Below are positions 9,606-17,918 of a DNA stretch of 64,000 nt, in pieces. Both the position numbers and the translations under genes were made by a program. Every line of letters starts with the position of its first letter. The first letter of the stretch is position 1. Under the pieces are notes generated by a model. It was not told the origin of the DNA, made no database searches, and saw only the letters and a list, made by a program, of their open reading frames with translations. The DNA comes from Desulfonatronum lacustre DSM 10312 (GTDB taxonomy: Bacteria; Desulfobacterota; Desulfovibrionia; Desulfovibrionales; Desulfonatronaceae): contig NZ_KI912608.1 in NCBI RefSeq assembly GCF_000519265.1, forward strand, positions 509,665 through 573,664, in the 5' to 3' direction.

Positions 9606-10529
9606 GTGGAATCACTGTTTCAGAACATCATGAACGCCTTGCAGTGGGGCAGCTTCTACTCCCTGATCGCCCTGGGCTATTGCCTGGTCTACGGGGTGCT
9701 GCGCCTGATCAACTTCGCCCATGGCGACATCTTCATGGTCGGCGCGTTCATCGCCTACTTTGCGGCCACTTTTTTGATGGGCACGTACACGGACTTTTCC
9801 TTCGGCCTTTCCAATCCCATGGTGCTGCTCCTGACCATTCCCATCACCATGATTCTCACGGCCGGGGTGGGCGTGACCATCGAGCGGGTGGCCTACCGCC
9901 CGTTGCGCAACAAGGGGGCGCACCGGCTGTACGTGGTGATCACGGCCCTGATGTGCGGCCTGATTCTCCAGCACGCCAACCTGGCCGTGCTGGGCGCCAG
10001 CCGGCGCAGCTTTCCGGATTTGGTGGAGCGCAGCGTGTACACCATCGGCGGGGTCACGTTCACCAATCTGCGCGTGGCCACCATTCTTGCCGCGTTTTTG
10101 GTCTTCGCCATGCTCTACACCATCATCTCCAAAACGCGGATCGGCATGGCCATGCGGGCCATTTCCTATGATCGCTTCGCCATTCCGCTGATGGGCATTC
10201 CCGTGGCCACCATCGTGGTGATCACCTTTATTCTCGGCTCGTCCCTGGCCGGGCTGGCCGGACTGCTCTATTCCATGTCCTATCCGGTCCTGGAACCGTA
10301 CATGGGCGCGATGATCGGCTGGAAGGCCTTTATCGCCGCGGTTGTCGGCGGGATCGGGGACATCCGGGGGGCCTTCGTGGGCGGCTTTCTGCTCGGCTTT
10401 TTGGAAATCATGGTCGTGGCTTTTTTCCCGTCCACCTTCCGGGACCTCATCGCCTTCAGCATCCTGCTGCTGATCCTGTCCATCAAACCCACGGGCATCT
10501 TCGGCATGGCCCAGACGACGAAGATCTAG
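9606..10529 (+). CDS. livH: Branched-chain amino acid ABC transporter permease LivH
   Basis: GTG start at 9606 with a GAGG a few bases upstream. The 307-residue protein is almost entirely hydrophobic, with about eight membrane helices. It has the LivH family signature GLRLINFAHGDIF-like block (YGVLRLINFAHGDIFMVGAF) near residue 30 and the coupling segment RIGMAMRAISYDRFAIPLMGI near residue 180. It forms the inner-membrane channel together with LivM, energised by LivG and LivF. Second gene of a five-gene operon in the standard order K-H-M-G-F. Confidence 0.95.
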   Translation: MESLFQNIMNALQWGSFYSLIALGYCLVYGVLRLINFAHGDIFMVGAFIAYFAATFLMGTYTDFSFGLSNPMVLLLTIPITMILTAGVGVTIERVAYRPLRNKGAHRLYVVITALMCGLILQHANLAVLGASRRSFPDLVERSVYTIGGVTFTNLRVATILAAFLVFAMLYTIISKTRIGMAMRAISYDRFAIPLMGIPVATIVVITFILGSSLAGLAGLLYSMSYPVLEPYMGAMIGWKAFIAAVVGGIGDIRGAFVGGFLLGFLEIMVVAFFPSTFRDLIAFSILLLILSIKPTGIFGMAQTTKI

Positions 10530-10532
10530 GGC

Positions 10533-10637
10533 GGTTCAAGGGTTCAACGGTTCACGGTTGTTGCAACCTGAACTGAACGTGGCCTCTTGTTTTTTTCTGA
10601 TCAACCGCTGAACCGCTGAACCGTGAACCCCTGAACC
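10533..10637. repeat. TGAACC-type inverted repeat (copy C1)
   Basis: The left arm repeats GGTTCA units (GGTTCAAGGGTTCAACGG) and the right arm repeats the complement (CCGCTGAACCGCTGAACC). The two arms face each other across about 45 bases. The copy lies between livH and livM and ends about 28 bases before the livM start. Related arrays occur at 25282-25320, 25530-25542 and 60609-60649. Confidence 0.8.
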
Positions 10638-10665
10638 TCTTATCCTGCACAGGCGGACCGAATCC

Positions 10666-11679
10666 ATGCAGCGTTTTACCGTCCCCATATTGCTGGCCGC
10701 GCTTTTTGCCGGGCTGATCGGCATGAGCCAGGGCGGCATGATCGATCTTTACATCCAGTCCGTGATCATGTTCATGGGCATCAATATCATCCTTTCCTCC
10801 AGCCTGAACATCGTCAACGGCTACATGGGCGAGTTCTCCTGCGGGCACGCCGGGTTCATGGCCGTGGGAGCGTATGTTTCCTCCCTGCTTTCGGTCTGGC
10901 TGCTCACCGACGACCGGGTTTTCGGACCGGCGGTGCTGTCCCCGGAGCTGGCCCTGATCATCTTTCCCCTGTGTCTGCTGGGCGGCGCCGTGGCCGCGGC
11001 CCTGGCCGGGCTGCTGGTGGCCATTCCCTCGTTCAAGACACGGGACGACTACCTGGCCATCATCACCATCGCTTCCCTGTACATCATCAAGAGCACCATC
11101 GAGAACATCAGCGCCATTGGCGGCCCTCGTGGGTTCATGGGCATGCGTTCCGTGGTGGTGTTCATGGAGGACGTGATCGAGCTGCCCTGGATGATGATCT
11201 GGATATTCATCTGCACCGTCTTCACCGTCTGGATCATCCGGCGCTTCGTCTCCTCCACCTACGGCAAGGGGATCATCGCCATCCGTCAGGACGAGGTGGC
11301 CGCGGAGATCATGAGCGTGAACACCAACAAGATGAAGGTGGTGGCGTTCATGCTTTCCTCCGGCCTGGCCGGTCTGGCCGGAGGGCTGTTCGCCCACGTC
11401 CTGGGCTACGTGAACCCCGGAGCCTTCGGAATCCTGAAGACCACGGAAATCATGGTCATGGTCTATCTGGGCGGCATGGGCTCCCTTACCGGATCGGTGC
11501 TTTCCGCCGTGTTGTTCACGCTGCTGATGGAGGCCATGCGGCCCTTGCAGATCATCAAATGGGTGATCGTGCCCCTGATGCTGATCATTTTGATGCACTT
11601 CCGGCCCGAAGGGATCATGGGCAACCGGGAGCTGTCCGATATTTTTCCGCGCCTGCGCCGCTGGTTTCAGTTCAAGTAG
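10666..11679 (+). CDS. livM: Branched-chain amino acid ABC transporter permease LivM
   Basis: A 337-residue membrane protein with the LivM pattern: an N-terminal helix pair, then LSSSLNIVNGYMGEFSCGHAGFMAVGAY near residue 45. The coupling region GKGIIAIRQDEVAAEIMSVN lies near 200, followed by GLAGLAGGLFAH. It pairs with LivH in the inner membrane. The ribosome site is poor (CAGGCGG about 14 bases upstream). The gene is separated from livH by a TGAACC repeat, which may have altered the original leader. Confidence 0.95.
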   Translation: MQRFTVPILLAALFAGLIGMSQGGMIDLYIQSVIMFMGINIILSSSLNIVNGYMGEFSCGHAGFMAVGAYVSSLLSVWLLTDDRVFGPAVLSPELALIIFPLCLLGGAVAAALAGLLVAIPSFKTRDDYLAIITIASLYIIKSTIENISAIGGPRGFMGMRSVVVFMEDVIELPWMMIWIFICTVFTVWIIRRFVSSTYGKGIIAIRQDEVAAEIMSVNTNKMKVVAFMLSSGLAGLAGGLFAHVLGYVNPGAFGILKTTEIMVMVYLGGMGSLTGSVLSAVLFTLLMEAMRPLQIIKWVIVPLMLIILMHFRPEGIMGNRELSDIFPRLRRWFQFK

Positions 11680-11698
11680 GGTGGGAGGAGAGCGATAA

Positions 11699-12466
11699 AT
11701 GGCCTTGCTGGAAATTCAATCCGTGACCCAGGTTTTTGGCGGCTTGTGCGCCTTGTCCGACTTCAACCTGCGCTTTGACGGCGGCGAGCTGAACGGTCTG
11801 ATCGGCCCCAACGGCGCGGGCAAGACCACGGTCTTCAATCTGGTCAGCGGCTTTTACAAGCCCACCCAGGGAAACATTCTGTTCAAGGGCACGGACACCC
11901 GACGTCTCAAGCCGCACAAGATCACGGCCCTGGGCGTGGCCCGAACCTTTCAGAACATCCGGCTCTGGCACGACATGACCGTGCTGGACAACATCCGTCT
12001 GGCCCGGCACCAGACCCTGGGCTACAATCTGGTGGACGCCCTGGTCCGGACCCGTCGCTATCAACGGGCCGAGGCGGATATCGAGCACAGCGCCCATGAA
12101 ATACTGGAAGCCCTGCGCCTGGACCGCCATGCCCAGGAGTGTCCCCGAAACCTGCCCTATGGATTGCAGCGACGGGTGGAGATCGCCCGGGCCCTGGCGG
12201 GCAAGCCGTCCCTGCTGCTTTTGGACGAACCGGCGGCAGGGTTGAACTCCACGGACATCGAAGGCCTGATTGAACTGATCCGCTGGATTCACAAGGAGTT
12301 CAAGCTGACCATCTGGATGATCGAGCACCAGATGGACGTGGTCATGAGCCTGTGCACCTGGATCAAGGTGATCGACTTCGGCGCGACCATTGCCGAAGGC
12401 ACGCCCGACCAGATTCAGAACAATCCCGACGTGATCAAAGCCTATCTGGGAGATGGAGCGCTGTGA
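11699..12466 (+). CDS. livG: Branched-chain amino acid ABC transporter ATP-binding protein LivG
   Basis: A 255-residue cytoplasmic ATPase. Walker A GPNGAGKTT is near residue 37. The family-specific KITALGVARTFQNIRLW follows, with an ABC signature diverged to LPYGLQRRVEIARAL and Walker B LLLLDEPAAGLN. The C-terminal IAEGTPDQIQNNPDVIKAYLG tail is typical of LivG. It hydrolyses ATP with LivF to drive import through LivHM. A GGAGGAG precedes the start by about ten bases, and the stop overlaps the livF start. Confidence 0.96.
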   Translation: MALLEIQSVTQVFGGLCALSDFNLRFDGGELNGLIGPNGAGKTTVFNLVSGFYKPTQGNILFKGTDTRRLKPHKITALGVARTFQNIRLWHDMTVLDNIRLARHQTLGYNLVDALVRTRRYQRAEADIEHSAHEILEALRLDRHAQECPRNLPYGLQRRVEIARALAGKPSLLLLDEPAAGLNSTDIEGLIELIRWIHKEFKLTIWMIEHQMDVVMSLCTWIKVIDFGATIAEGTPDQIQNNPDVIKAYLGDGAL

Positions 12467-13188
12467 TGCTTTCAGTGGATAACCTCAAGGTCAAATACGG
12501 TAATATTCAGGCCCTGCACGGAATCAGCTTTCATGTGGATCAGGGCGAGGTGGTCACCCTGATCGGGGCCAACGGCGCGGGGAAATCCACCACCCTGATG
12601 TCCATCGCCCGCCTGACCCCGCCGGAGGCCCCCCGGGTCACGGAAGGGGACATCCGTTTTCAAGGGCAAAGCCTGTTGAAAATCCAGGCCCACGATGTGG
12701 TGGCCAACCTGAAGATCGCCCTCTGCCCGGAAGGGCGGCATATTTTCGGCAACCTGACGGTCATGGAGAACCTGCAACTGGCCACGTATTCCCGGAAGCC
12801 CGGCGAGAATCTGGAACAGGAATACCAACAGATTTTCGACCTGTTTCCCCGGTTGCATGAACGCCGCCACCAGCGTAGCGAATCACTGAGCGGCGGCGAA
12901 CAGCAGATGCTGGCCGTGAGTCGGGCCCTGATGACCGGATGCAGGTTTCTGATGCTGGACGAGCCGTCCATGGGCCTGGCCCCGCTGTTGATGTACGACA
13001 TGTTCCGGGCCCTGAAACGCCTGAACCAGAACGGCATGACCATTCTGCTTGTGGAGCAGAACGCCCGCCTGGCCCTCCAGTTCGCCCACCGGGCCTACGT
13101 CCTGGATACCGGCGAGATTCGCGTCTCCGGCCCCTGCTCCGAACTCATGGACCACCCGGAGATCAAGAAGGCCTATCTCGGCGGGTAG
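12466..13188 (+). CDS. livF: Branched-chain amino acid ABC transporter ATP-binding protein LivF
   Basis: Starts at ATG 12466 within the livG stop (TGATG overlap, so translationally coupled) and encodes 240 residues. Walker A GANGAGKSTTL is near 38, the signature is SLSGGEQQMLAVSRAL and Walker B is FLMLDEPSMGLAP. It ends HPEIKKAYLGG, the usual LivF C-terminus. It is the second ATPase of the importer and the last gene of the operon. A palindromic repeat element rather than a terminator follows it. Confidence 0.96.
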   Translation: MLSVDNLKVKYGNIQALHGISFHVDQGEVVTLIGANGAGKSTTLMSIARLTPPEAPRVTEGDIRFQGQSLLKIQAHDVVANLKIALCPEGRHIFGNLTVMENLQLATYSRKPGENLEQEYQQIFDLFPRLHERRHQRSESLSGGEQQMLAVSRALMTGCRFLMLDEPSMGLAPLLMYDMFRALKRLNQNGMTILLVEQNARLALQFAHRAYVLDTGEIRVSGPCSELMDHPEIKKAYLGG

Positions 13189-13192
13189 TCCT

Positions 13193-13372
13193 GGGCAGAT
13201 TTGTTCTCGACCCTCAACCATTATCTGATATCGGTATCGAAATCGAAATCGAAATCGAAATCGTGATCGAAATCGATCTCTGACAAAAATGCTTCACATT
13301 TCGATACCAACAGTTTTCTGATGCCAATTCCGATTTCGATCGCGATTTCGATTTCGACCTCGATTGTGATCT
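13193..13372. repeat. Palindromic hexamer-array element, family A (copy A1)
   Basis: Begins with GGGCAGATTTGTTCTC (13193-13208), the end motif also found inverted at copies A3-A5. The left arm (about 13228-13280) is an ATCGAA array interrupted by ATCGTG. The right arm (about 13326-13365) is a TTCGAT array interrupted by TCGCGA, and the two arms can pair over about 35 bases. No clear right-hand end motif is present, so this copy may be truncated on the shikimate-kinase side. Confidence 0.75.
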
Positions 13373-13398
13373 GACTTCCAGTGTGATCTGACTTCCAG
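13365..13398 (+). repeat. Tandem 17-bp direct repeat
   Basis: TGTGATCTGACTTCCAG occurs twice without a gap (13365-13381, 13382-13398). It starts at the edge of the palindromic element and ends eight bases before the next start codon. Probably a small slippage duplication. Confidence 0.8.
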
Positions 13399-13405
13399 CT
13401 TCCCC

Positions 13406-13987
13406 ATGCCCATCCCTTATCCCGACCTCCGCAAAACCTCTCCAGACCTCGCCCCGCGGACCGTGCCCTGCGTCAGTCTGATCGGCATGGCCGGGGCCGG
13501 GAAGAGCACCCTGGGCCGGGCCCTGGCCCAGGATTTGGGTTGGGCGCTGGTGGATACGGATCGGCTGATGGAGGCGCACTGGGGCGCTCCCTTGCAGACA
13601 TTGCTGGACCGGTTCGGCCTGGATGGCTTTTTGCGGGCCGAAGAAGACGTGGTGGCGAAGCTCTGGCTGTGGCGGACCGTGGTGGCCACCGGCGGGAGCG
13701 TGGTCTACGGACCCAGAGCTGTAGGGCGCTTGCGGGAACTGGGGCCGGTGGTTTATCTGCGGGTCGGGGTGGGCACGGTCTGTGATCGGGTCCGGGATGC
13801 CCGGGGCCGGGGCCTGGCCAGACGGCCGGGACAAAGCCTGGAACAGCTTTATGCCGAGCGCGAACCGCTCTACCAGGCCGCCGCGGACCTGGCCCTGGAC
13901 ATGGACGATTGCTCCATTAGCAACGCTCTGGAACGACTTCGTCCGTGGCTGCAAGACCAACTGAAAAAAACATCGGGACAAACATGA
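13406..13987 (+). CDS. Shikimate kinase-like P-loop protein
   Basis: A 193-residue P-loop kinase. Walker A GMAGAGKSTLGRALA is near residue 27, followed by VDTDRLME, matching the Asp-Thr-Asp substrate region of shikimate kinases. FLRAEEDVVAKL is in the position of the FRxxE segment, and TGGSVV replaces the usual TGGG. Shikimate kinase phosphorylates shikimate in aromatic amino acid synthesis. The altered glycine motif and a longer N-terminus (about 20 extra residues) leave room for another small-molecule kinase. The start is uncertain: no ribosome site precedes ATG 13406, which abuts a repeat. The stop overlaps the next gene (ATGA). Confidence 0.7.
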   Translation: MPIPYPDLRKTSPDLAPRTVPCVSLIGMAGAGKSTLGRALAQDLGWALVDTDRLMEAHWGAPLQTLLDRFGLDGFLRAEEDVVAKLWLWRTVVATGGSVVYGPRAVGRLRELGPVVYLRVGVGTVCDRVRDARGRGLARRPGQSLEQLYAEREPLYQAAADLALDMDDCSISNALERLRPWLQDQLKKTSGQT

Positions 13988-14973
13988 AGCAAAAAAGAGG
14001 ACCCATTGCTCTGGGCGCACCGGATCGTGGAAGCGTGATTATTTCCTGGATGCCGGTGATTTTGTCCGTGATCGCGGCTCTGGCCTTGAGTCTGGAATAC
14101 TGGCTGATGGAGACCGGGCGGGGTGGGTTGTGCCCCACTGCGGGATGCGCCGTGGTCGGGACCTTCGTCAAATTCGGCGAAAAGGCCTTTATCGGCTTGG
14201 GAGTGATCTTTTTCTGGCTTCTGGCCGGCGCTTTTTTTCTGGCCCGGCAATGGGACAAGAACTGGCTTTGGCTGCTCATCGCCATCATCTTGACCGCCGG
14301 CTTGGCGTTCGACGGTGGCATCCTGGGCTTCCAGCGTTTCGGGATCCAGGAAGCCTGTGTGCTTTGTTATGCCGTGGGCGTGGCCCTGTTGCTGATTCTG
14401 CTGGCCTACGGAGTAGCCCGGAAGTCCCTGGCCGCCGTGGTCATGGGATTGGCCGTTTGGACCGCGGCCTTCGCTTCCCAGGCAATGTTCCTGTTCCCCG
14501 AGCGAACCCCGGACCTGCGGGAGACCGTCCTGGTCACCCACCGCGCGGACACCTCCACCTATCCCCAACTCTATTACTTTTTCAGTCTGCACTGCCCTTT
14601 CTGCACCCATGTCCTGGCCAGTCTGGCCACGCATCCCCCGGTCAGCGGCGAATGGAACCTCGTGCCCCTGGATACCCAGCCCGAGGACCAGCGCAAGCTC
14701 ACGGCCCTTCTGGGCCTGCCGGAAACCGCCGACAACCCGTTCCAAGCCATTCTCCTGGTGGAGCAATCGGCCGCTCCGGACATCGCTATTCAGCCCCAGG
14801 TCGCCGATGCCGCGCGCAAGGGAGGCACGTTCCTGCGCAACAGCGGCTTTCGCGGCGTCCCTCTGCTGATCATCCAGGAATCCCCCACCAAACGCGTCGT
14901 CCTCCAGGGCCGCGACCCCATCCTGAACTACCTGCTGGAAAAGCGGATTATTCCGTTTCGGCTGTTTTTCTAA
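13984..14973 (+). CDS. Vitamin K epoxide reductase (VKOR) family protein fused to a thioredoxin-like domain
   Basis: ATG 13984 overlaps the preceding stop. Of 329 residues, the first 185 or so hold about five membrane helices with the VKOR cysteines: a loop pair CPTAGC near 40 and a membrane CVLC near 118. The C-terminal half is a thioredoxin/DsbA-like domain with YYFFSLHCPFCTHV, giving a CPFC active site near 203. In bacteria such proteins take electrons from new disulfides (through the Trx/DsbA domain) and pass them to a quinone, replacing DsbB. The domain probably faces the periplasm. All four VKOR cysteines and the CxxC are present, so it should be active. Confidence 0.85.
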   Translation: MKQKRGPIALGAPDRGSVIISWMPVILSVIAALALSLEYWLMETGRGGLCPTAGCAVVGTFVKFGEKAFIGLGVIFFWLLAGAFFLARQWDKNWLWLLIAIILTAGLAFDGGILGFQRFGIQEACVLCYAVGVALLLILLAYGVARKSLAAVVMGLAVWTAAFASQAMFLFPERTPDLRETVLVTHRADTSTYPQLYYFFSLHCPFCTHVLASLATHPPVSGEWNLVPLDTQPEDQRKLTALLGLPETADNPFQAILLVEQSAAPDIAIQPQVADAARKGGTFLRNSGFRGVPLLIIQESPTKRVVLQGRDPILNYLLEKRIIPFRLFF

Positions 14974-14982
14974 AGAATTTCG

Positions 14983-15169
14983 GTATCTACTCAGCACATT
15001 TTGTGTCCGCCCTTGCTCCGGCAATCGGAGTCGGGGTCGCTATCGGAATCGGAATCGGAATCGGAACAGGAAAAATTATGAACGCTTCCCAGCGTTTTCG
15101 ATCCCGATAGCGAAGCGCCGATCCCGACTCCGACCCCGGCAACGGTATTACTCTATGCTGAATAGTTAT
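14983..15169 (-). mobile_element. 187-bp palindromic MITE-like element, family B (copy B1)
   Basis: The left end GTATCTACTCAGCACA (14983-14998) is matched at the right (15154-15169) by an inverted copy with 12 of 16 bases kept. Internal arms carry GGAATC arrays facing GATTCC-type arrays, around an apical hairpin built on GAACGC/GCGTTTT. The same 187-bp element lies in the opposite orientation at 48264-48450. A possible 9-bp target duplication flanks it: GAATTTCGG at 14975-14983 (overlapping the element's first base) and GAATTCCGG at 15170-15178. No transposase is encoded, so it would be non-autonomous. Confidence 0.8.
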
Positions 15170-15329
15170 GAATTCCGGTCTTCTGGGCCAGGATTCTTTA
15201 GCTTGTCGTATAGGCTATTACGGGGCAAAGCTGGCGAGTTCTTCCTGCTTCTGTACCGCAGCTGCGAGTGCCGCTCTTGGCACTCCTCACCTGACTTGCA
15301 CGGCCCCGCTCTCGCGGGGCCGTTTTTTT
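15170..15329 (+). ncRNA. Possible small RNA ending at an orphan terminator
   Basis: No supportable gene lies between the repeat element and the terminator at 15301. The stretch can fold into successive hairpins: an AGCT...AGCT stem near 15230-15272 and a perfect seven-pair stem GAGTGCC/GGCACTC near 15275-15294. A textbook terminator follows. A transcript must arrive from the left; it could be a dedicated small RNA or merely the 3' tail of the VKOR operon. I do not recognise it as 6S, SRP or tmRNA. Confidence 0.3.
15301..15329 (+). terminator. Rho-independent terminator
   Basis: Nine-pair stem CGGCCCCGC/GCGGGGCCG with loop TCTC (15301-15322) followed by seven T residues. It ends rightward transcription before the convergent SnoaL-like gene. 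Confidence 0.92.
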
Positions 15330-15338
15330 AAGCTTTTC

Positions 15339-15722
15339 TTACTTTTCCGGCATGGCCGAGGAGTGGTGCTCCACGATCAGCCAGTGGTCGCCGAACCACT
15401 GGTAGACGTAGGTGAACCGGGCGGCCACGGAGAAGGGCTCCTGGCCGTCGGGGCTGAAGGTGAAGGTGTACACCCCGGAGTTGATGGCAATGTCGCCGTA
15501 GACCCGGATGTTGCTTTCATTGATCACGCCGCTGGGCTTCTTGGCCAGGAAGTGGACGAAGTAGTCCCGGATTTCGGCGTGGTTGTGGCGGACCTGGTTG
15601 GACACCGTGGGCAGCAGGATGCCGTTGAAGGCGTACATGGCCACCACGTTGTCCGGGTTGCCGCTCTGGACGGCCTGGTTCCACTTGTCGAACAGGGCGC
15701 TGATTTCTTCCTTGCACTTCAT
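15339..15722 (-). CDS. SnoaL/CaMKII-association-like (NTF2 fold) protein
   Basis: A 127-residue cytoplasmic protein with no signal or membrane segment. The pattern ISALFDKWNQAVQSGNPDNVVAMYA, then DYFVHFLAKKP, then the C-terminal WLIVEHHSSAMP, is that of the NTF2-like DUF4440 / CaMKII-association family, which forms dimeric cone-shaped pockets. Members in bacteria have varied or unknown roles. It lies on the same strand downstream of the first DASS permease, separated from it by a strong GC hairpin, and probably shares that transcript in part. The second permease cassette lacks a counterpart. Confidence 0.75.
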   Translation of the reverse strand: MKCKEEISALFDKWNQAVQSGNPDNVVAMYAFNGILLPTVSNQVRHNHAEIRDYFVHFLAKKPSGVINESNIRVYGDIAINSGVYTFTFSPDGQEPFSVAARFTYVYQWFGDHWLIVEHHSSAMPEK

Positions 15723-15751
15723 GTTTGGATTCTCCTTGTTTGTATGGTTGG

Positions 15752-15780
15752 CCTCCCGGCCCGGGTTGCGGGCCGGGAGG
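15752..15780 (-). terminator. GC-rich hairpin between DASS permease 1 and the SnoaL-like gene
   Basis: A 12-pair stem (15752-15763 with 15769-15780) with no T tract. It probably stabilises the permease message or attenuates read-through. A similar hairpin follows permease 2 at 18617-18651. Confidence 0.65.
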
Positions 15781-15807
15781 ATTGGGGTGATGTCGGCCTC
15801 AGCCGGA

Positions 15808-17274
15808 TCAATCCAGAAGGATCGGCATGCCCAACAGCGGCCAGATCAACAGCACGGCCAGACCCACCAAGCCCATGAGCATGATGGAGGCCGGAATGCC
15901 GTAGGCGAAGAATTCACCGCTGGTGAACTGCTTGGAGTTGTAGGCAATGGCGTTGGGCGCCGCGCCGACCAGGAGCAGGAAGGGCATGCCCGCGGTGACC
16001 AGGCAGGCGAAGACGATGACTTCCGGAGCCACGCCCAGGTAGGGGGCGACCACCAGGGACACCGGGATGGAGATGGCGATGGCCGCCACGTTCATGATGA
16101 AGTTGGTCATCAGCATGACGAAGAAGGCGATGGCCATGACGAAGACGAACCAGTGGGCCTCGGTGAAAAAGCCCAGCCAGTTGATGGCCAGCCATTCAGC
16201 GGCTCCGGTCTGCCAGAGGCAGAAGCCCATGCTCATGGCTCCGGCGAAGAGCAGGATGATGTTCCACGGAACGTCTTCCAGGTCCTTGATGTCCAGGATT
16301 CGCAAGATGAAAAAGAGAATCGTGGAGACCAGGAGCACCGCTGCCTTGTTGAAGGGAGCCAGGGCCGGGATGAAGGACTGCAGGGACAGGAACAGGATTA
16401 CGCCGAAAATGATGACCGAGGCCACGATCTCGTTGCGGGTGATCGGCCCCATATCTGCGCTGAGTTGACGGGCCTTGTCCCGCAGTCCGGGGATGACGTC
16501 TTTTTCCGGCTTGAGGAAGATCATGAAAAAGCCCCAAAGCAGAAAAACCATCAACCAGCCGATGGGGAACATGTAGTAGGTCAGCTCGAAGAAGGAGATG
16601 CTCTTTCCAGTAATTTCCTCGTAAAATCCCAGGGCGACAATACCCCGGGCCGCGCCGAGCAGGGTGACGATGCTGCCGGCCCCGGCCACGAAGGCCATGC
16701 CGATGAACAGCCCCTTGCCGAATTTGGTGGGCCGGTCGCCCTCGCCGTACAATGCGTAAATGGACAGCAGCAGCGGGTACATGGTGGCGGCCACCGCGGT
16801 GTGGGCCATGACGTGGGTCAGCAGGGCCGTGACCACGAAACAGCCGAGATAGATCATGGACGTGCGCTCACCCACGATGATCAGCATTTTGTAGGCCAGC
16901 CGCTTGGTGATGCCCACCTTGGTGAACACCGCGCCGATGATCAGGGAGCCGAAGATGAACAGGACCGAGGGGTCCATGAAGTCCTTGAAGGCGTCCTGGG
17001 CCGGTCGGATGAAGAACAGGGCCTGGACCACGCCGATGGTCAGCCCGGTGACGCCGATGGGCAAGACCTCGAACACCCACCAAGTTCCGGCCAGCAGGAA
17101 CAGGGCCAAGGCGGCCTTGCCCTGCGGCGACAAGACGAAGGATTTGCCCATGGGGTCTACTGCGTCGGGCCATGGTGGCGAATAATAGACGACCGTAAAC
17201 AGGAACAGGCCGAGAAAGAGAAAAAACAGCCGTTTGAAATCAATTTTGGATGGGGTTGCTTGTGCAGCGCTCAC
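15808..17274 (-). CDS. DASS/SLC13-type anion permease, copy 1
   Basis: A 488-residue inner-membrane protein with about twelve hydrophobic helices and the two-fold organisation of divalent anion:sodium symporters. The substrate-loop regions appear as HVMAHTAVAATMYP in the first half and TNFIMNVAAIAIS plus GAAPNAIAYNSKQF in the second. The classical SNT motifs are modified, so it may carry sulfate or another small anion rather than dicarboxylates. It is the same length as, and very similar along its whole length to, the permease at 18674-20140. It is the third gene of a cassette with a CBS protein and a degenerate receiver. Substrate inferred, not shown. Confidence 0.85.
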   Translation of the reverse strand: MSAAQATPSKIDFKRLFFLFLGLFLFTVVYYSPPWPDAVDPMGKSFVLSPQGKAALALFLLAGTWWVFEVLPIGVTGLTIGVVQALFFIRPAQDAFKDFMDPSVLFIFGSLIIGAVFTKVGITKRLAYKMLIIVGERTSMIYLGCFVVTALLTHVMAHTAVAATMYPLLLSIYALYGEGDRPTKFGKGLFIGMAFVAGAGSIVTLLGAARGIVALGFYEEITGKSISFFELTYYMFPIGWLMVFLLWGFFMIFLKPEKDVIPGLRDKARQLSADMGPITRNEIVASVIIFGVILFLSLQSFIPALAPFNKAAVLLVSTILFFILRILDIKDLEDVPWNIILLFAGAMSMGFCLWQTGAAEWLAINWLGFFTEAHWFVFVMAIAFFVMLMTNFIMNVAAIAISIPVSLVVAPYLGVAPEVIVFACLVTAGMPFLLLVGAAPNAIAYNSKQFTSGEFFAYGIPASIMLMGLVGLAVLLIWPLLGMPILLD

Positions 17275-17323
17275 GCCTCGTCCTCCTTAAATGTTTTCGG
17301 GAATTGTAGTGGTGAAAGGGTCG

Positions 17324-17893
17324 TTACGCTTTGGAAGGCTTGAGGCCGCAAGATTGTACCACCTTGCAGATGGCCGTGTAGACGTCGGAAAAGCGCAGCA
17401 AGCCGGTGATGTTCTCTTCCTCCATGACGAACAGGGAGTCGTGCCCGGTGGTGACGAAAAGGTGAAAGGCGCTGTCCATGCGGTCCGTCAGTTTTACTGA
17501 ATGAAGGGCCCCCGGCTTGCTGACCAGGCGTTCGGCCTTGATTTCCCCGGCTTTGTGGCACAGGTCGCTCAGGGGTTCCTGCCAGAGCATGTAGTCCCGC
17601 TTCATGGATTCCACGATCTGCGGCAGGCCGTAGCGGATGTCGTCCTTGAAGCTGTCGATCTTGTCGTATTGCGGCTCCAGGCCGCGGACCACGTCCTTGG
17701 GCGAAATCTTGCCCACGACGGCCCCGCTCTGGTCCTCCACCAGCAGGATGCGCTGTTTGCCCGAGCCGGCCAGAAATTCTTCATTGGCTTTTTCCAGAGC
17801 CAGCATGACCTCGTAAAAATAGGCTTGATCGGAAATCCGTGGAAATTGATCCACGGGACGCATAAGTTCGCGAATTGTCAACGTCGTGTCCAC
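17324..17893 (-). CDS. CBS-domain-pair protein, copy 1
   Basis: GTG 17893 is the start because AGGAGG lies seven bases upstream. The resulting 189 residues then match the second copy (20216-20785) in length and from the first residues (TTLTIRELMRPVDQFPRIS). Two CBS motifs are visible: RILLVEDQSGAVVGKISPKDVVRG near residue 55 and DSLFVMEEENITGLLRFSDVYTAI near 150. CBS pairs bind adenine nucleotides or SAM and gate transporters or enzymes. There is no membrane segment. It lies between the degenerate receiver and the permease on one strand, so a regulatory subunit of the permease is the simplest reading. Confidence 0.82.
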   Translation of the reverse strand: MDTTLTIRELMRPVDQFPRISDQAYFYEVMLALEKANEEFLAGSGKQRILLVEDQSGAVVGKISPKDVVRGLEPQYDKIDSFKDDIRYGLPQIVESMKRDYMLWQEPLSDLCHKAGEIKAERLVSKPGALHSVKLTDRMDSAFHLFVTTGHDSLFVMEEENITGLLRFSDVYTAICKVVQSCGLKPSKA

Positions 17894-17918
17894 GAGATGT
17901 CCTCCTGTTGCATCCCCA

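Noticed and set aside
15583-17343. A 586-codon plus-strand frame
   Set aside because: Antisense of DASS permease 1; the composition (Asp/Glu/His/Gln-rich) is typical of reverse-frame reading of membrane-protein genes.
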